Positions 45,004 to 55,954 of a stretch of 64,000 bases of DNA are shown here, one piece after another. The stretch is taken from assembly GCA_030762935.1 (NCBI GenBank), contig CM060900.1:289176784-289240783 (forward strand), given 5' to 3'. The stretch is from Hymenopus coronatus (lineage: Eukaryota; Arthropoda; Insecta; Mantodea; Hymenopodidae). The first letter of the stretch is position 1; the number at the start of each line of letters is the position of its first letter. The notes under the pieces are model-generated. The model had not been told where the DNA came from, did no database searches, and saw only the letters and a list, made by a program, of their open reading frames with translations. The position numbers and the translations under genes were made by a program.

Positions 45004-45397
45004 TGTAATGCTTTTATGGGTGTGATGGTTATAGTATCTTGATTCGTAGCAAAAGTTAGTTGCAACATATCTCTTATATCATTTGCTTCACTGTTTAATA
45101 TTTTTAAAGCCATAAGAATCAACTGCTTTTAATGGTAAATAAACCAAGAAATCAAAATATCCACAGATAACTGGACAAGATGCTAATATAACAGATGATA
45201 TGAGGTCTCTAATGAGCATCTGTATATATTAATTTCAGTTGTACGAAGTGAGGTCTAATAACTTTTGCGTTAGTGACTAAAAGTAAATAGTAAATACATA
45301 ATGCTGAAAGAAAGAAAACTCCAATTTTCTACATATAATGTTTCCCTCATTTTCTACTAAATTTATATTTGTGCTGAATTTATGGTTTTCCTGCCAG

Positions 45398-45540
45398 GAA
45401 TGGAGATATTTCTTGTCTAAGCGTGGATGCTATTGTTAATTCTACAAATGAAGCTATGACAGAACGAAATCCTGTGAGTGACAGGATATTTGCACGAGCA
45501 GGACCTGAGCTGAGAGAAGAAATTAGAGCAGAGGTGAAAG
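45398..45540 (+). CDS. GDAP2: GDAP2, second coding exon (macro-domain core)
   Basis: The acceptor is tttcctgccag/G (AG at 45396-45397) and the donor is AAAG/GTATGA after 45540. The first base completes the Trp codon of the first exon. It then encodes NGDISCLSVDAIVNSTNE and, further on, NPVSDRIFARAGPELREEI, ending in phase 1 within a Gly codon. The DAIVN(S)TNE strand is the classic ligand-loop motif of macro domains, and the spacing matches GDAP2 (CTAIVNTSNESLTDKNPVSE...). With the first exon it gives 105 codons, about one fifth of the protein. The next exon (family motif TGEAKLTKG) was not found in 45541-64000, so the second intron probably exceeds 18 kb. Confidence 0.88.
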
Positions 45541-46239
45541 GTATGATATACCAATAAACAATTATAATCTTGCATTAATGCTAAGCATATTTATATAACA
45601 TGCTTGTGTAATATATATGCTATTCATAAAATATAGCAAATTAATCTGCTGTTATCTTTAAAATTTGTTTTACAAGCTTAAAGCATTAATGGAATGGAAT
45701 TTTTCAATTAAAATGTACTTTTTGCAGTCTAGTAAATTCCAAAGATAGTTGTGTAATTAAATGTGATGAGCTTGTTGTAATGCATCTTCAGAAAGGAAGC
45801 AAACCCTCAGATGTTTCAAAACTTTGCATAGGATTAATAGCAATGAATACTGTAGCACTTAAACCATCTTAATGAGTATTTGAAGTTGAATATGCATATA
45901 TTTTACTCAAAATGTTGTTTGGGAATTATTGTATTTCACTGTGAACCACATCCATTTTAGAATTGTATAGTAATTGTTGTACTCATTTGGTTATGATATG
46001 TTTTGTTACGCTGAATTACAAACTGGTTTAGTTCATCCATAAGCTAAAACTTAATTTTTATCAACTTAATATTGAGAAAAGCATTTATAAAAAAATACAG
46101 ACTGTTTAACTAACAGTATTCATATCCAGCTGAAAGTTCTACATGCTTCGAAAACAAAGAGAAAGCAATTAATGATTTCTCCAAGCTCCACCTGCTGGTA
46201 GAAAACCATTCCGTGTATATGAGGTTATAGAATGCACAA
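45541..46239. other. GDAP2 second intron, nothing recognised
   Basis: AT-rich intronic sequence after the second coding exon. No GDAP2 exon 3 motif found. Confidence 0.5.
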
Positions 46240-46940
46240 GGGTCATTCTGTTGGCAAGATGTTTTAAAACTCTTAATATTTATTTTTTAGAGAAGCCAAG
46301 TATATCACCATAATCTACAGATTTTTCTCTTACTTTCCAATATAGTTGTTATTTCCTTGCAGACATTTTACTCATCCTGCAATTTGAGAATACCCTTATG
46401 ATAGAACTCTGTTCCAGCTGCACAAAGACCCTGATGCACTACTTGCTAAATATCCTCCACTGTCTTGTAATGTTAGTGTCGCATCTTTTCCGTAATGGAA
46501 CCAAAGAGATGGTAATTAGAGGTTGCTAAGTTGGGACTGTAGGGAGGATGTGGAAGAGTTTCCCACCAAAATGTTCTGATCATTTCCATTTTGACACTGG
46601 CAGTGTAAGTGCGTGCATTATCCTGTTGAAGGATGACCTTTTCAAGTTGCTTAATGTGCAATGCACAATGGAAGTTCCAAAGAATGTGGATTTAGCAGGC
46701 AGCATTTATGGTTTGTACAGGTTCAAGAGAATAAACTAGACTGCAACCCTATACATCCCAGGATTGTATTCTGGTTGATTTTCTGTGCACCCCAAAAGAT
46801 GCCTTCCAGCAGATCCTATTGTTTTTGCTTTCTTCTTTGATGGCAAACCCAAATGGTGCCATTCCATTCTCCAGCATTCTGTCTCAGGCTAATGGTGATG
46901 CAACCAGCTTTCATCACCTGTCACAATGCTCATAAAAAAT
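46240..46940 (-). pseudogene. Mariner/Tc1-like transposase relic, second family
   Basis: Minus strand. The clearest frame, 46661-46473, reads LEKVILQQDNARTYTASVKM followed by WETLPHPPYSPNLATSNYHLFG: the QQDNAR.H block with its catalytic Asp, and the PPYSPdLAPsDyHLFg block, where the third catalytic Asp (SDY) has become SNY. Upstream sequence to about 46940 contains fragments such as VMKAGCITISLRQNAGEWNG. Distinct from the mariner at 42660. Confidence 0.8.
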
Positions 46941-46943
46941 TAC

Positions 46944-46985
46944 ACACGCACACACACGCACATGCATGCATGCACGCACACAGAG
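46944..46985 (+). repeat. (CA)n-rich microsatellite
   Basis: Alternating CA/CG/CATG dinucleotides (acacgcacacacacgcacatgcatgc...) over about 42 bases. Confidence 0.85.
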
Positions 46986-47775
46986 AAACCACATACACTA
47001 TTATACAACAAATAAAGACTAAGGCGATATTTTTCTATTTATGTTTGTTGTTTCTGCATTTTGATTAAGAAGTAAAGAATGGAACACATTGCTGAGAAAC
47101 TGATCATAGTTTTTTTCCTGAATGGCCTACCCTAAATGTTTGGGTAGACTGTAAGAGCTTTATTCTGTTACATAATATCTTCTACAATTCTGATATATAA
47201 AAACTGACTTTTCAGTGCAACAGTGCAAGTGTGCTGGTGGTGGTGACTGCAGCAGTGGTAGTGAGGGATTACCCAACATTATCTTTAGTATGCTTCCCCC
47301 CCTTTTTTCTTTTCTTTTTCTCCTCCTAGTTTGAATACAGCATGCATATTCATGTAAGCTGCCAAATAATTAAAAAAAAAGTCTGCCTTCAATTTACATG
47401 CTTTATCCTAGCTAGTTGTGCCATCATATGAAATTATTCCAACCATATGCAGTGCACAATACATCATTTTCATTATGTTTACCTTTAAAGTTAAAATTCA
47501 TATGTAAAATATATAAATCAAATGCTTAGCCAACCTCCAGGGTATAGTGGTTATTTGTTAGGCATGCTCCTTAACGATTCATAGCATTGCTTCCTTCAGA
47601 GGGGAAGTGAAACTGCTGCTCTTGTGCAGAGGTGAGTGATGACTTGAGTTGAAATAATTTCAAAGAAATGTTCACCTCTTGGAAATGTGGATTATCCATT
47701 TTCACTTTTCAGATGTGGTAGTTCCTTTGGAATTGGGTTCATGAGCATTCACTTCAATGAAGTTTATTCCATGAT
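46986..47775. other. GDAP2 second intron or flank, nothing recognised
   Basis: No domain or repeat recognised on either strand. Confidence 0.45.
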
Positions 47776-48431
47776 AGCCTTCCTACCACTACAGAGTTTG
47801 TTCTACTTTGTTACTTCTATAGCATATTTCCATTACTCCAACTAAAATATAACCTCTATATTGCTTCAAGGATGCCGTATTGTGCACCTTTTAAGTAATA
47901 AAAATGCAAAAATTATGTGCAAATCATACAAATATTTCAACATTGCATTTCCATGCCAGTTTTTTAGTAAAATAGCAATGACTAGAGTGACCAAAATACT
48001 GTTACTCAAAAAGAGGACTCCACCTTCCGAATGCCCTTGGGGCCTATTTCAATGGGTATGGGTTTGGCTCACCCAGGGCTCCCGAAACTCTCACCACCAC
48101 GTCAGCCTTCCTACCACTACAGAGTTTGTTCTACTTTGTTACTTCTATAGCATATTTCCATTACTCCAACTAAAATATAACCTCTATATTGCTTCAAGGA
48201 TGCCGTATTGTGCACCTTTTAAGTAATAAAAATGCAAAAATTATGTGCAAATCATACAAATATTTCAACATTGCATTTCCATGCCAGTTTTTTAATAAAA
48301 TAGCAATGACTAGAGTGACCAAAATACTGTTACTCAAAAAGAGGACTCCACCTTCCGAATGCCCTTGGGGCCTATTTCGATGGGTATGGGTTTGGCTCAC
48401 CCAGGGCTCCCGAAACTCTCACCACCACGTC
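47776..48431 (+). repeat. 328-bp tandem duplication containing a LINE-A 5' UTR fragment
   Basis: Units 47776-48103 and 48104-48431 differ at only a few bases (for example TTTTTAGTAAAA versus TTTTTAATAAAA). The last 60 bases of each unit (TTGGGGCCTATTTC...ATGGGTATGGGTTTGGCTCA then CCCAGGGCTCCCGAAACTC) match the beginning of the LINE-A 5' UTR (19505-19560). The ORFs spanning the repeat (121 and 94 codons) are a by-product of the duplication and have no recognised domain. Confidence 0.92.
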
Positions 48432-48779
48432 ACCCTCCCCATTGCCATTCACTGTTTCCCTGTCTTTTATTGATTTTGTTGGTTACAATTTATCACCCTC
48501 TTCCTCTTCTAGGCATATAGAGATTATTAGTTTATAAGACCTTAAGATTATTAACTGCTACTCACCAGCAGGAATCTCTTACTGTTTCCATGATTCCTGT
48601 CCCACAGTTCCAATGTGGTTCCCAAATTCTGTGATATCCAGATGTCCCAAACCTGGAGGTTAGGTGCATTCTCCCCACTGCCCCTGTATGGAGCCTGTCC
48701 ATACTGTTGAGGACATTCACATAGCTTCTTCAAGAGCCTGGTCTGTGCTGGCATCTTGATGACCATGTTATGTTGTAGG
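48432..48779. other. Spacer, possibly pogo 3' flank
   Basis: No coding signal; may include the 3' untranslated end of the pogo-like element. Confidence 0.4.
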
Positions 48780-49960
48780 GATAATTTCTTAGGCCAGAAA
48801 TGTTACCTCTGATGGTCCGCCAGCTTAATAAATCATAAGTCTCCTGAATGCATGCATGTGTTCTGCCACTGCATGGCCTTGAGTGGGGACCTGCAGGTGG
48901 TTTGCCTCAGCAAAATGCTCTGCAAAGACACAATCAGCAGTTCTCCTTCCTGGATTATTTATCATGAACTTTGAATGTTCCTGATTATAAAACGTATTCA
49001 GAGGGCCAAAAATTATTCTGTCAAGTGGCTGTACCTTGTGTGAAATGTGTGGTGGCAAAATAAGGAGGTGAATTCCAGCCTCCCTGGCTTTGAGTACCAA
49101 TGGCAACAATTTATGTGTTCCATGGCCATCTAGCACAAGAAGTGCTGGATCTTGTGGGCTTGCATTTCCCTGCCAAGTAAAGTGATCAAAATAGACTAGA
49201 TGGCCTGCAGTGCCATGGTAGTTAATGTGGGTGCTAAACACAAAAAAAAAAAAAAAAAAAAAAAAAATAGACACGAAACCCTCCCTGATCTTTCCACCCG
49301 CTGTCTGTCAAATGGCAGATGGCACCAATTGTGGCATTTTTCATCAATTGCTCATTCATCCTTTTTCTGGCAAATATCATCAGAGGAATATAATGTCCTG
49401 CAGCACTGTAGCAGCAAACGATGGTTGTAGTTCTTCCTTTTTCTGCAATGGTAAGTCTGCCTACTTGCCTCTTGCCTTTAAGGCTGATGATTTTTTCTGG
49501 AGTGTGGACATTGCTTATTCCAGATTCATCAACGTTAAATATTTTTTCAGGAGGAAAATTGTGCTGCTGCAATAGATCCCTCAAATTAGTATAAAACAGC
49601 TGAACTTGAGTTTTGTTGAAGACAGAAACTTGAGCCACACTGGTTGCTTCTGGTTTTCTAAGAGACAGTTCAGGCTACCGTTTAAAAAGTCCCTCTACCC
49701 AATCTTTACCAGCGGTTTTGTTGGCGGTAGAAAATCTATGCAAAAGTTTGTTTAATTCTGCAAAATTATAAACTAGTTTTTAAACAGTCTTAATGTCCAT
49801 TCCATGGATGAGAGAATCCATTTCAGAATATGAGCCACCAATTCTTCTTCTTGATTATGCTTAATATAGGCTTAAATCTATCCAATCTCACCTCGTAATT
49901 GTAGCGGGGTAAAGGCGTCCGTCTGTCTTTAGCCTGATGTCTCTTCTGACACTGGAAGGC
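48780..49960 (-). pseudogene. Pogo/Tigger-like (DDE_1) transposase relic
   Basis: Minus strand. Around 49730, HRFSTANKTAGKDWVEGLFK is the end of the CENP-B-type DNA-binding region. 49638-49280: LLQQHNFPPEKIFNVDESGI, the IFNvDEtg block with the first catalytic Asp, then KGKRQVGRLTIAEKGRTTTI and ATIGAICHLTDSGWKDQGGF. 49240-48830: DPALLVLDGHGTHKLLPLVL with the second Asp (LDGHgtH), LILPPHISHKVQPLD with the third Asp (HkvQPLDr). A poly-A run of 27 (49241-49267) sits between GGF and HINYHG. The three catalytic positions survive, but the N-terminal region is broken. Confidence 0.9.
49241..49267 (+). repeat. Poly-A run inside the pogo relic
   Basis: About 27 As after GCTAAACAC. It is in phase with, and read through by, the antisense transposase frame as a string of Phe codons. 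Confidence 0.95.
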
Positions 49961-51210
49961 CTCCAATGCAATGATTTTGTCGTCTGCGTTCTCAGCTCAG
50001 GGGCTGATGAATAATCCAATCCTGATATTACTAGCTAACTATCTCAGGCTACTTCTGTAGGTGAGGCAAAATTATAAAACACTGCATTTCCCTTAATATT
50101 GGAATTTATTCTTTCGTTTAAAGTACATCAAACCCTTAATCAGCGGCTAGCTTCCTTCCTTACAATATTTACATTGTTTTTATCATCCCCACCCCTTTAA
50201 CATAGTTCACCCACCCTTTTAGCACATGGACATGCCTACATTCGGGTCTTTCACAATGCATAGTCAACACAGATTGGGTACGAGTCTGGGGCATGCTCCC
50301 TTTTTTATACTAGCACTGCGTGATGCCAAACTTTGTGCCATAAAATGTAACAACACATGTGATTGATTCCTGAGCTGTGTCACGTTACATACTTTGAAAA
50401 TCTTCTGTTCCAAGTTTCGTTAGTGCTGCGTCTGGAAAAACCCAATGCTTCCACCTCTATATCCTACACCTCTCTCTTTCTCATTCTCGAACTCTCTCTG
50501 CTTCCCAGAAGTCAAGTCACTACTCTTTTTCTTTCCTATGTCTTTCTCTTTCTATTTTTATCACTTAGCCTAATCTAATCCTGTGCTCATTACCATGTGA
50601 GGGTTAGTAGACTATTACCTGAAATTTAGCTAGCTTGCCTCTTCCTTAATTACCTAGGCTACGATTTGGTTTGTACATCTCCTACGCTAAATATTCTCAA
50701 TGGTTTAACATTGCTTTCCTTAGTATTATAATATAGGTATATGTACAATTCTGCTTTTATATTGATATGTATACATGGGTATGGCTTGATATTGAATTCT
50801 ATATACATGTGATATGTCCTCCTACAAAGGCCCCGCAGCTATGTTCCTAATCTCCAACATGGACATTTTTGGAACATAGATGTATGTCCCCAAACAAAAT
50901 ATAGTTTCTGTGCAATACAAAATAAGTATGTTACAAATGAACAATTGAAATGAATAACTATAAATTAATATGTACAACACCTGAAATCTGTTGCTCATGA
51001 AAGGTTAAAATATATAAGCTACACCTTGGTATGTACAACATATTATTTACAATTAATTTTCAGTCATAGTATTCAGAGAATGTTAATTATTTATTGATTC
51101 TGGCAAAACCGATGGTTGCATTGTTTGTTTTGAGGAGTAACAAAGAGAAAAAAAAAAGGTTGGTAGCACTGTAGTTGTTACAATTTGCCGAAGTATTTTT
51201 GGACCCTTTT
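49961..51210. other. Spacer without a recognised feature
   Basis: Pyrimidine-rich between 50450 and 50575; otherwise AT-rich. An LTR of the downstream Ty3 element would be expected in or near this stretch (or up to 52080), but I could not match it to the other side. Confidence 0.45.
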
Positions 51211-51222
51211 CACTATATTACT

Positions 51223-51456
51223 AGGCTGCGCTTGGCAGAATGGTTAGACCACTCGCCTCTCACATAGACGGCCCGGGTTCGATCTCAAGAGACCGCATGT
51301 GAGATTTGTGCTGGACAAAGCGGCGCAGGGGCGGGTTTTCTCCGGGTTTTCCGCTTTCCCTCGCCATCGCATTCCACCGATGCTCCATCTTCATTTCATA
51401 TATCAGTGTCATCGCCTGCGGTGCCACAAGTAGCAAAAGCGGGCGTTAAACACTAC
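51223..51456 (+). mobile_element. SINE-B copy 1 (tRNA-derived), full length
   Basis: tRNA-like head with a perfect A box TGGCAGAATGG (51233-51243) and a near-consensus B box GGTTCGATCTC (51276-51286). The body has landmark blocks GCATGTGAGATTTGTGCTGG, GGGCGGGTTTTCTCCGGGTT, TCGCATTCCACCGATGCTCC and GGGCGTTAAACACTACCA at the 3' end. A perfect 12-bp direct repeat CACTATATTACT flanks it (51211-51222, 51457-51468). Confidence 0.92.
51233..51286 (+). promoter_or_regulatory. Internal pol III promoter of SINE-B copy 1
   Basis: A box TGGCAGAATGG at 51233-51243 and B box GGTTCGATCTC at 51276-51286, spaced as in tRNA genes. This is a SINE head, not a functional tRNA: the acceptor stem does not pair. 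Confidence 0.8.
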
Positions 51457-51703
51457 CACTATATTACTTTCACTCGCCCTTTTTAATTGCCAGTCTTTTT
51501 AGGCCACTTTCACACGCAATGTTTTTATATTTTTTTTTGGTTTTATTTGCACTGCTTAGATCTAGATACAGTATTGATTCTGATATTCAGTGTGCTATTA
51601 TGTTATTGGCGGTGCCCTGCTATCCGGAACTTTTATAATGAATGTGCTAATATAAGAAACAACATATTAAAATGACCAAATCGCAAAATGAACCCTATGA
51701 ATA

Positions 51704-51724
51704 TAATAATAATAATAATAATAA
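51704..51724 (+). repeat. (TAA)n microsatellite
   Basis: Seven uninterrupted AAT/TAA triplets (aataataataataataata) within AT-rich sequence. Confidence 0.9.
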
Positions 51725-52084
51725 CAACAAACGTATTATGTAAATCTTCAATCTAAAATTAACATATGAATAAAATGGTAAATATGGTAAAATCAGGTTT
51801 CTCTCTCTCAAGCGAATTCTAAGTATTTCTTTGCAGCCTTCTACATTTGGTTTCACCTTTGCTTAAATCAATTAATACTAGATTTCCTCTTAGCTACAGC
51901 AATGTTTTTCTCTCAGCGTTTACAACTACAAATTAAATAGTGACATATTCAAAATTATTAGCAATTAAATTTCCAACATATTTTACCATTACAAATGACT
52001 TCTTTACATATTTAAATTATTAGCATTGCATTTTGTCATAAAAATTAACATGAATTCTAAAGAGTTTATTTACAATACATTAAT

Positions 52085-55000
52085 TTACGTTTTGGGGAAT
52101 GATTGGCTTGTTGGAACAATTCTAGGTTGCTTTAATAGCTGCCGGTAACCGTACCCCCAACTTTTGCGATCTTCAACCCCTTTTAATTCCAGGTGTGTGG
52201 ACCGAGCTCGGCTGTTATTTGTTATTTCTGCCTTTCCTCTATTTAGTAGATGCATCCTATGGTATTCTTTACTCCATGCTGACGTTTTCTTATTATTTCT
52301 CACTAGAACCATATATCCAATTTGCGGTTTCCATTTCTTTCTGAGCCGTTTCACTGCTTTCTTTCTTTGATCTGCTTTTCTGCGGATTCTTTAAAGGGCT
52401 TCCTGGCATTGTTGCAGTGTTGTTTTCTTAGGTCCCTTTGGTAAAGTCGGCGGTGTGATGTTGGTAACCAGTTCCTGTTTTCTTCCAAAGTGTAGTTGAA
52501 CCGGCGCGTAGGCTATCGTGGCATTCACTGAGTTGTTGATTATGAACTCAATATACTGGCAGTGATCGAACTGCCCGGGTTCGATCCCAAGCTACGGCAT
52601 GTGAAATTTGTGATGGACGAAGCGGCGCTGGGGCGAGTTTTCTCCGGGTTCTCATGTTTTCCCGCCATCGCATTCCACCGGTGCTCCATCTTCATTCATG
52701 TATCATCAGTGTCACCGCCTGCGGTGCCATAAGTAGTTAAAGAGGGCGTTAAACACTACCAAAAAAAAAAAAAAAAAAGTGATCGAACCAACCTGATTGG
52801 CGTTTATGAACCAAAATTCTAAAATATCCGGTGATATCCCTGAGAATGCGTTCCGATATCTTCCGCTGTGGATAATAATTGGAACTGTGGTATAATTTAA
52901 TTCCTTTTTCATTGAGTGGCTTTCGAATATCTTGCTCTTATGCTTCGTAGCATTGTCACACAAAAGTAACGTCACTCCGCATTCCAGAATGTAATCGTTC
53001 ATTAGTATTCTGACGCACGTCCTGGCTTTTATGTCCTTCACCGGAAATATTTTGGTGTGTTTTGAAAAAAAAATCTAAAAAAACTACAATAAATTCCATA
53101 CCAAATTTGCTAGTTGACAAAGGACTGTGCGCGTCCATACTGACGAATACTCTTGGCTGATCCGTTATCACTGTGCATCGAACATCACATTAATAGGTTT
53201 AGCGAACTGACACATTGCACATGTTGAGATGAACTTCCTAACGTTTTGCTGTAATTTCTTCACATAAAAGTGCTCGGCAATGTTTTAACACTGTGCGCTC
53301 CGGTCCAGCATGAACACGTGAATGATAAAAGGCTGCAAATAATAATTGCTCCAATTTCTTCAGGATGTAAGTCTTCCATTTTTGTGGGTCAGCATGCAGT
53401 TTGTATAAGATGTTTTTATGTTTGCCACATATGGGTGTAGGTTTGTGTGTTCGTAACAGTTCTCTTGTTTCTTCACTTTCCTGCTATAATCTTATGTCTC
53501 GTACAGCTTCAATAATACTTTGTTGTCTGCCTAAATTGTCATTTTTGGACCTCATGGAATGGCCTGTGGTTTTCTGGCAGTGAATTGCACCGCGGGAGCC
53601 GAGGTAATACATCACTAAAACCGTTAACGACCCCGGGTATGTGGACAATGTCAACCTGGTATGATAATGTAGCACGACAGTTTGCTACTGGTTAACTTGC
53701 ATTGTTTTACTGACTCTTGGCTGATATGATCCGTATGTAGTATTATTACTTTGCAGTTGTAGATAAAGTGCTTGAATTTCTCTAGATCAAAGTATGTGTC
53801 TCCAATTCCAATTCACGTACACAAGCATTTCTTTCTGTAGCTATTACGTGCATAGTATCATCACTGTCCATCTGAGTCAGTACACAACCATAACCTCACA
53901 CGCTGACTGAGTGAATGTGAAAGGGAACGCCATCTATTGGCCCTTTTTATAACACTACTTGGGCAAATAATTCTTTAATACTATTGAGAGCATCCCGTTC
54001 TTCTTCTGGCCAAGTCTATTTCACATTTTGCTGTAACAATTTCTTGAGTGGCGCAGCTTTCTTAGCAAAGTTAGTTAAGGATTTCCTTTCTTACTGGATG
54101 ATGCCAATAACTCTTTTGAATTGTTTCAAATTCTTTGGTTCAGGTATTTTGCGTATACTTTCTATGCGTTCATAGTTGGATTTTATTTGTTCTTTGGGTA
54201 TAATATAACCTAGAAATATTGTTAGCTTTAAGAAAAAGTGACATTCCTCGATGTTTATTTCATGCCATACTTTTCTAGTGTCCATAAAACATAGTCGATA
54301 TATTGGATGTGCTGATCAATATCAGAACCATAAATCAAAAACTCGTCCACATACTGTACTACAAAATTTGTGGTAATTTCCCTGAACATAGCGTGAAGTG
54401 CTTTCAGTAGCGCTGCACTGCTTGTGGAAAGTCCAAAAGGAACTTTGAATGAAAATATTTTGCCTTAGTGAAGAAAATAAATTTTCTTCTAGAGGAATTT
54501 GTCAGATTGCTTGTACTACATCTATGGCCGAGAAGTAATTGCCTCTCTTTACTCTCTCCAGCAATTGGCCGATGCCTTTAGTCCTGAAATGGTTGGGCAG
54601 TGTGGCTGAGTTAAACTTGGGTGCATCTAACGTCATGCGCAATTTTCCATTTGGTTTCCTAACCCAGCAGCATGGACTAATGTATTTGGTGTTGGAGAGG
54701 TCAATAATGCTATTTTGAAGCATTTCCTCTATTTCTTCGTCTGCTTGTTCCCTTATTGCGAATGGTAGGTGGCGGCACTTGAACGTGCATGGCCCAATTG
54801 GTTTCACTTCAAATCATTGGGTGTAGACCGAGCAGCGTTCTGGTTTTGATGAAAATACTGCCTTGTTCTTCCAGAGTACTTGGGAAAGCCTTTACCTTTG
54901 ACTTACCGACAGGCCGCGCGAAGCTGCGACCCGCTCCCTTATCTGAGCGGCTAAACATTTGCCGGCTGTCAACAGGGGCGGCCGAAACATGTCTGATTGT

Positions 55001-55410
55001 CGGGTGTAGCGTGTATAGGTCAGTGGTCCGACACTCCGCTAGTAGCTTGCGTACTTACATAAAATATTTCATTGCAACTTCCATTGTCCGCAGCAACATT
55101 CTCAAATTCTTCACTCACATTTATAATATCAACCGTAAATTCCTCATACAGGGTAATAGTTTCAACAAAAAATGCTTCCTCTTGCAGTTGCTTTTCTGCC
55201 TCTGTAGGACCACTGTTGATATTGCAATTTTCTCTACGCAATGGCACCTGAATACTTCTTCTTTCCAGTGATAGGCATCTGGTTTCAAAATTGAGAATGG
55301 CTTCCCATGCATAAAAACAATCTGCACCAATCACATCCTGTTGCAGCCGTGGCACAATTAAGAACACCGCTTTGAAAATGTTATCTCCTATTTTAACTGT
55401 AAACATGGCC
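52085..55410 (-). pseudogene. Ty3 pol: reverse transcriptase, RNase H and integrase, broken
   Basis: RT 54807-54502: CRHLPFAIREQADEEIEEML, SPCCWVRKPNGKLRMTLD and GNYFSAIDVVQAI. The catalytic YVDD region near 54350 gives VVQYVDEFL-like in the minus frame, and TIFLGYIIPKEQIKSN is the segment after it. RNase H around 53890-53600: YGCVLTQMDSDD and VDIVHIPGVVNGFSDVL. Integrase: ISTCAMCQFAKP (zinc-finger end, 53200), VFVSMDAHSPL (first Asp, about 53140), VTLLLCDNATKHKSKIFESH (second Asp, 52930), and after the SINE VNATIAYAPVQLHFGRKQEL. Multiple stops and frameshifts. Confidence 0.82.
52572..52777 (+). mobile_element. SINE-B copy 2, 5'-truncated, inserted in Ty3 integrase
   Basis: Starts at the B box (TGCCCGGGTTCGATCCC), lacks the A box, and ends GGCGTTAAACACTACC plus a run of 18 As. 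Perfect 11-bp direct repeat AGTGATCGAAC at 52561-52571 and 52778-52788. Removing the insertion and one repeat restores the integrase reading frame (VG-FDHCQYIEFIINNSVNAT). Confidence 0.93.
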
Positions 55411-55415
55411 TGGTG

Positions 55416-55667
55416 CTACACCCTTTCTTTTCGTTTTGAAATCGTCACTCTACAATACACGTTTGTAGTAGGCAATGACATTTTGATTTTCCTATTTATC
55501 AATTGCCGAAAATAATCTTTTTTACATACGGAAATGTTTGCCCCGCTGTTTAAAATCATAGCCGTTATCTCCACATTCACTATTTCTACGGCAATTCTAG
55601 GCGATTCATAATTATCCATGTTATCCTTCTTTAAGTAGCATTGTTGTTTAGTCCTGCATTGTTGCAC
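55416..55667 (-). pseudogene. Ty3 aspartic protease, catalytic Asp altered
   Basis: Frame 55667-55416: AVEIVNVEITAMILNSGANI followed by SVCKKDYFRQL. The retroviral-type protease motif should be (L/I)(L/V)DSGA; here ILNSGA, an Asp-to-Asn change that would abolish catalysis. Continues into flap and C-terminal part in 55406-55020 (NIFKAVFLIVPRLQQDVIGA, DCFYAWEAILNF). Confidence 0.75.
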
Positions 55668-55954
55668 TTCTGTATGAGAGAAATGGGCCCTAATATCACG
55701 ATGTGGTTCTGTTATGTTAAAGGTGTTTGCCTGCCAAACACCTGGGATTGGTTTCCTTGATTCTGATTGTTGCTGGTGCTCGGGTGTTCATTGTTCAGTT
55801 CTGGGTTCGATCCCCATGTGCGTCCATTGTTGGTGTTCTCAATCGTTTATGGCGGCACTGGGCTATTTCTGCTGGAGCAATTTGAATGTTATCTGTATCT
55901 GCCTCGGTTTCCTGTGGTAATGGCTGAGTATTGAATGATGATAATGAATGGGGT

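Larger units (their letters stand above)
5395..45397 (+). other. GDAP2: First coding intron of GDAP2, about 40 kb
   Basis: Bounded by donor GTAAGC (5395) and acceptor cctgccag (45397); the exons on either side join in frame within a single conserved macro-domain region. Nearly all recognisable content is transposable-element debris in both orientations: Penelope, four LINE families, hAT, mariner-like and SINE. No host gene was recognised inside the intron. Confidence 0.82.

Noticed and set aside
47861..48473. Two related open frames of 121 and 94 codons
   Set aside because: They are the same noncoding sequence seen twice because of the 328-bp tandem duplication. No domain.
51223..51300. Possible tRNA genes at 41761 and 51223
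   Set aside because: A and B boxes are present but the acceptor stems do not pair, and both sequences continue into repeat bodies shared with another copy. They are SINE heads.
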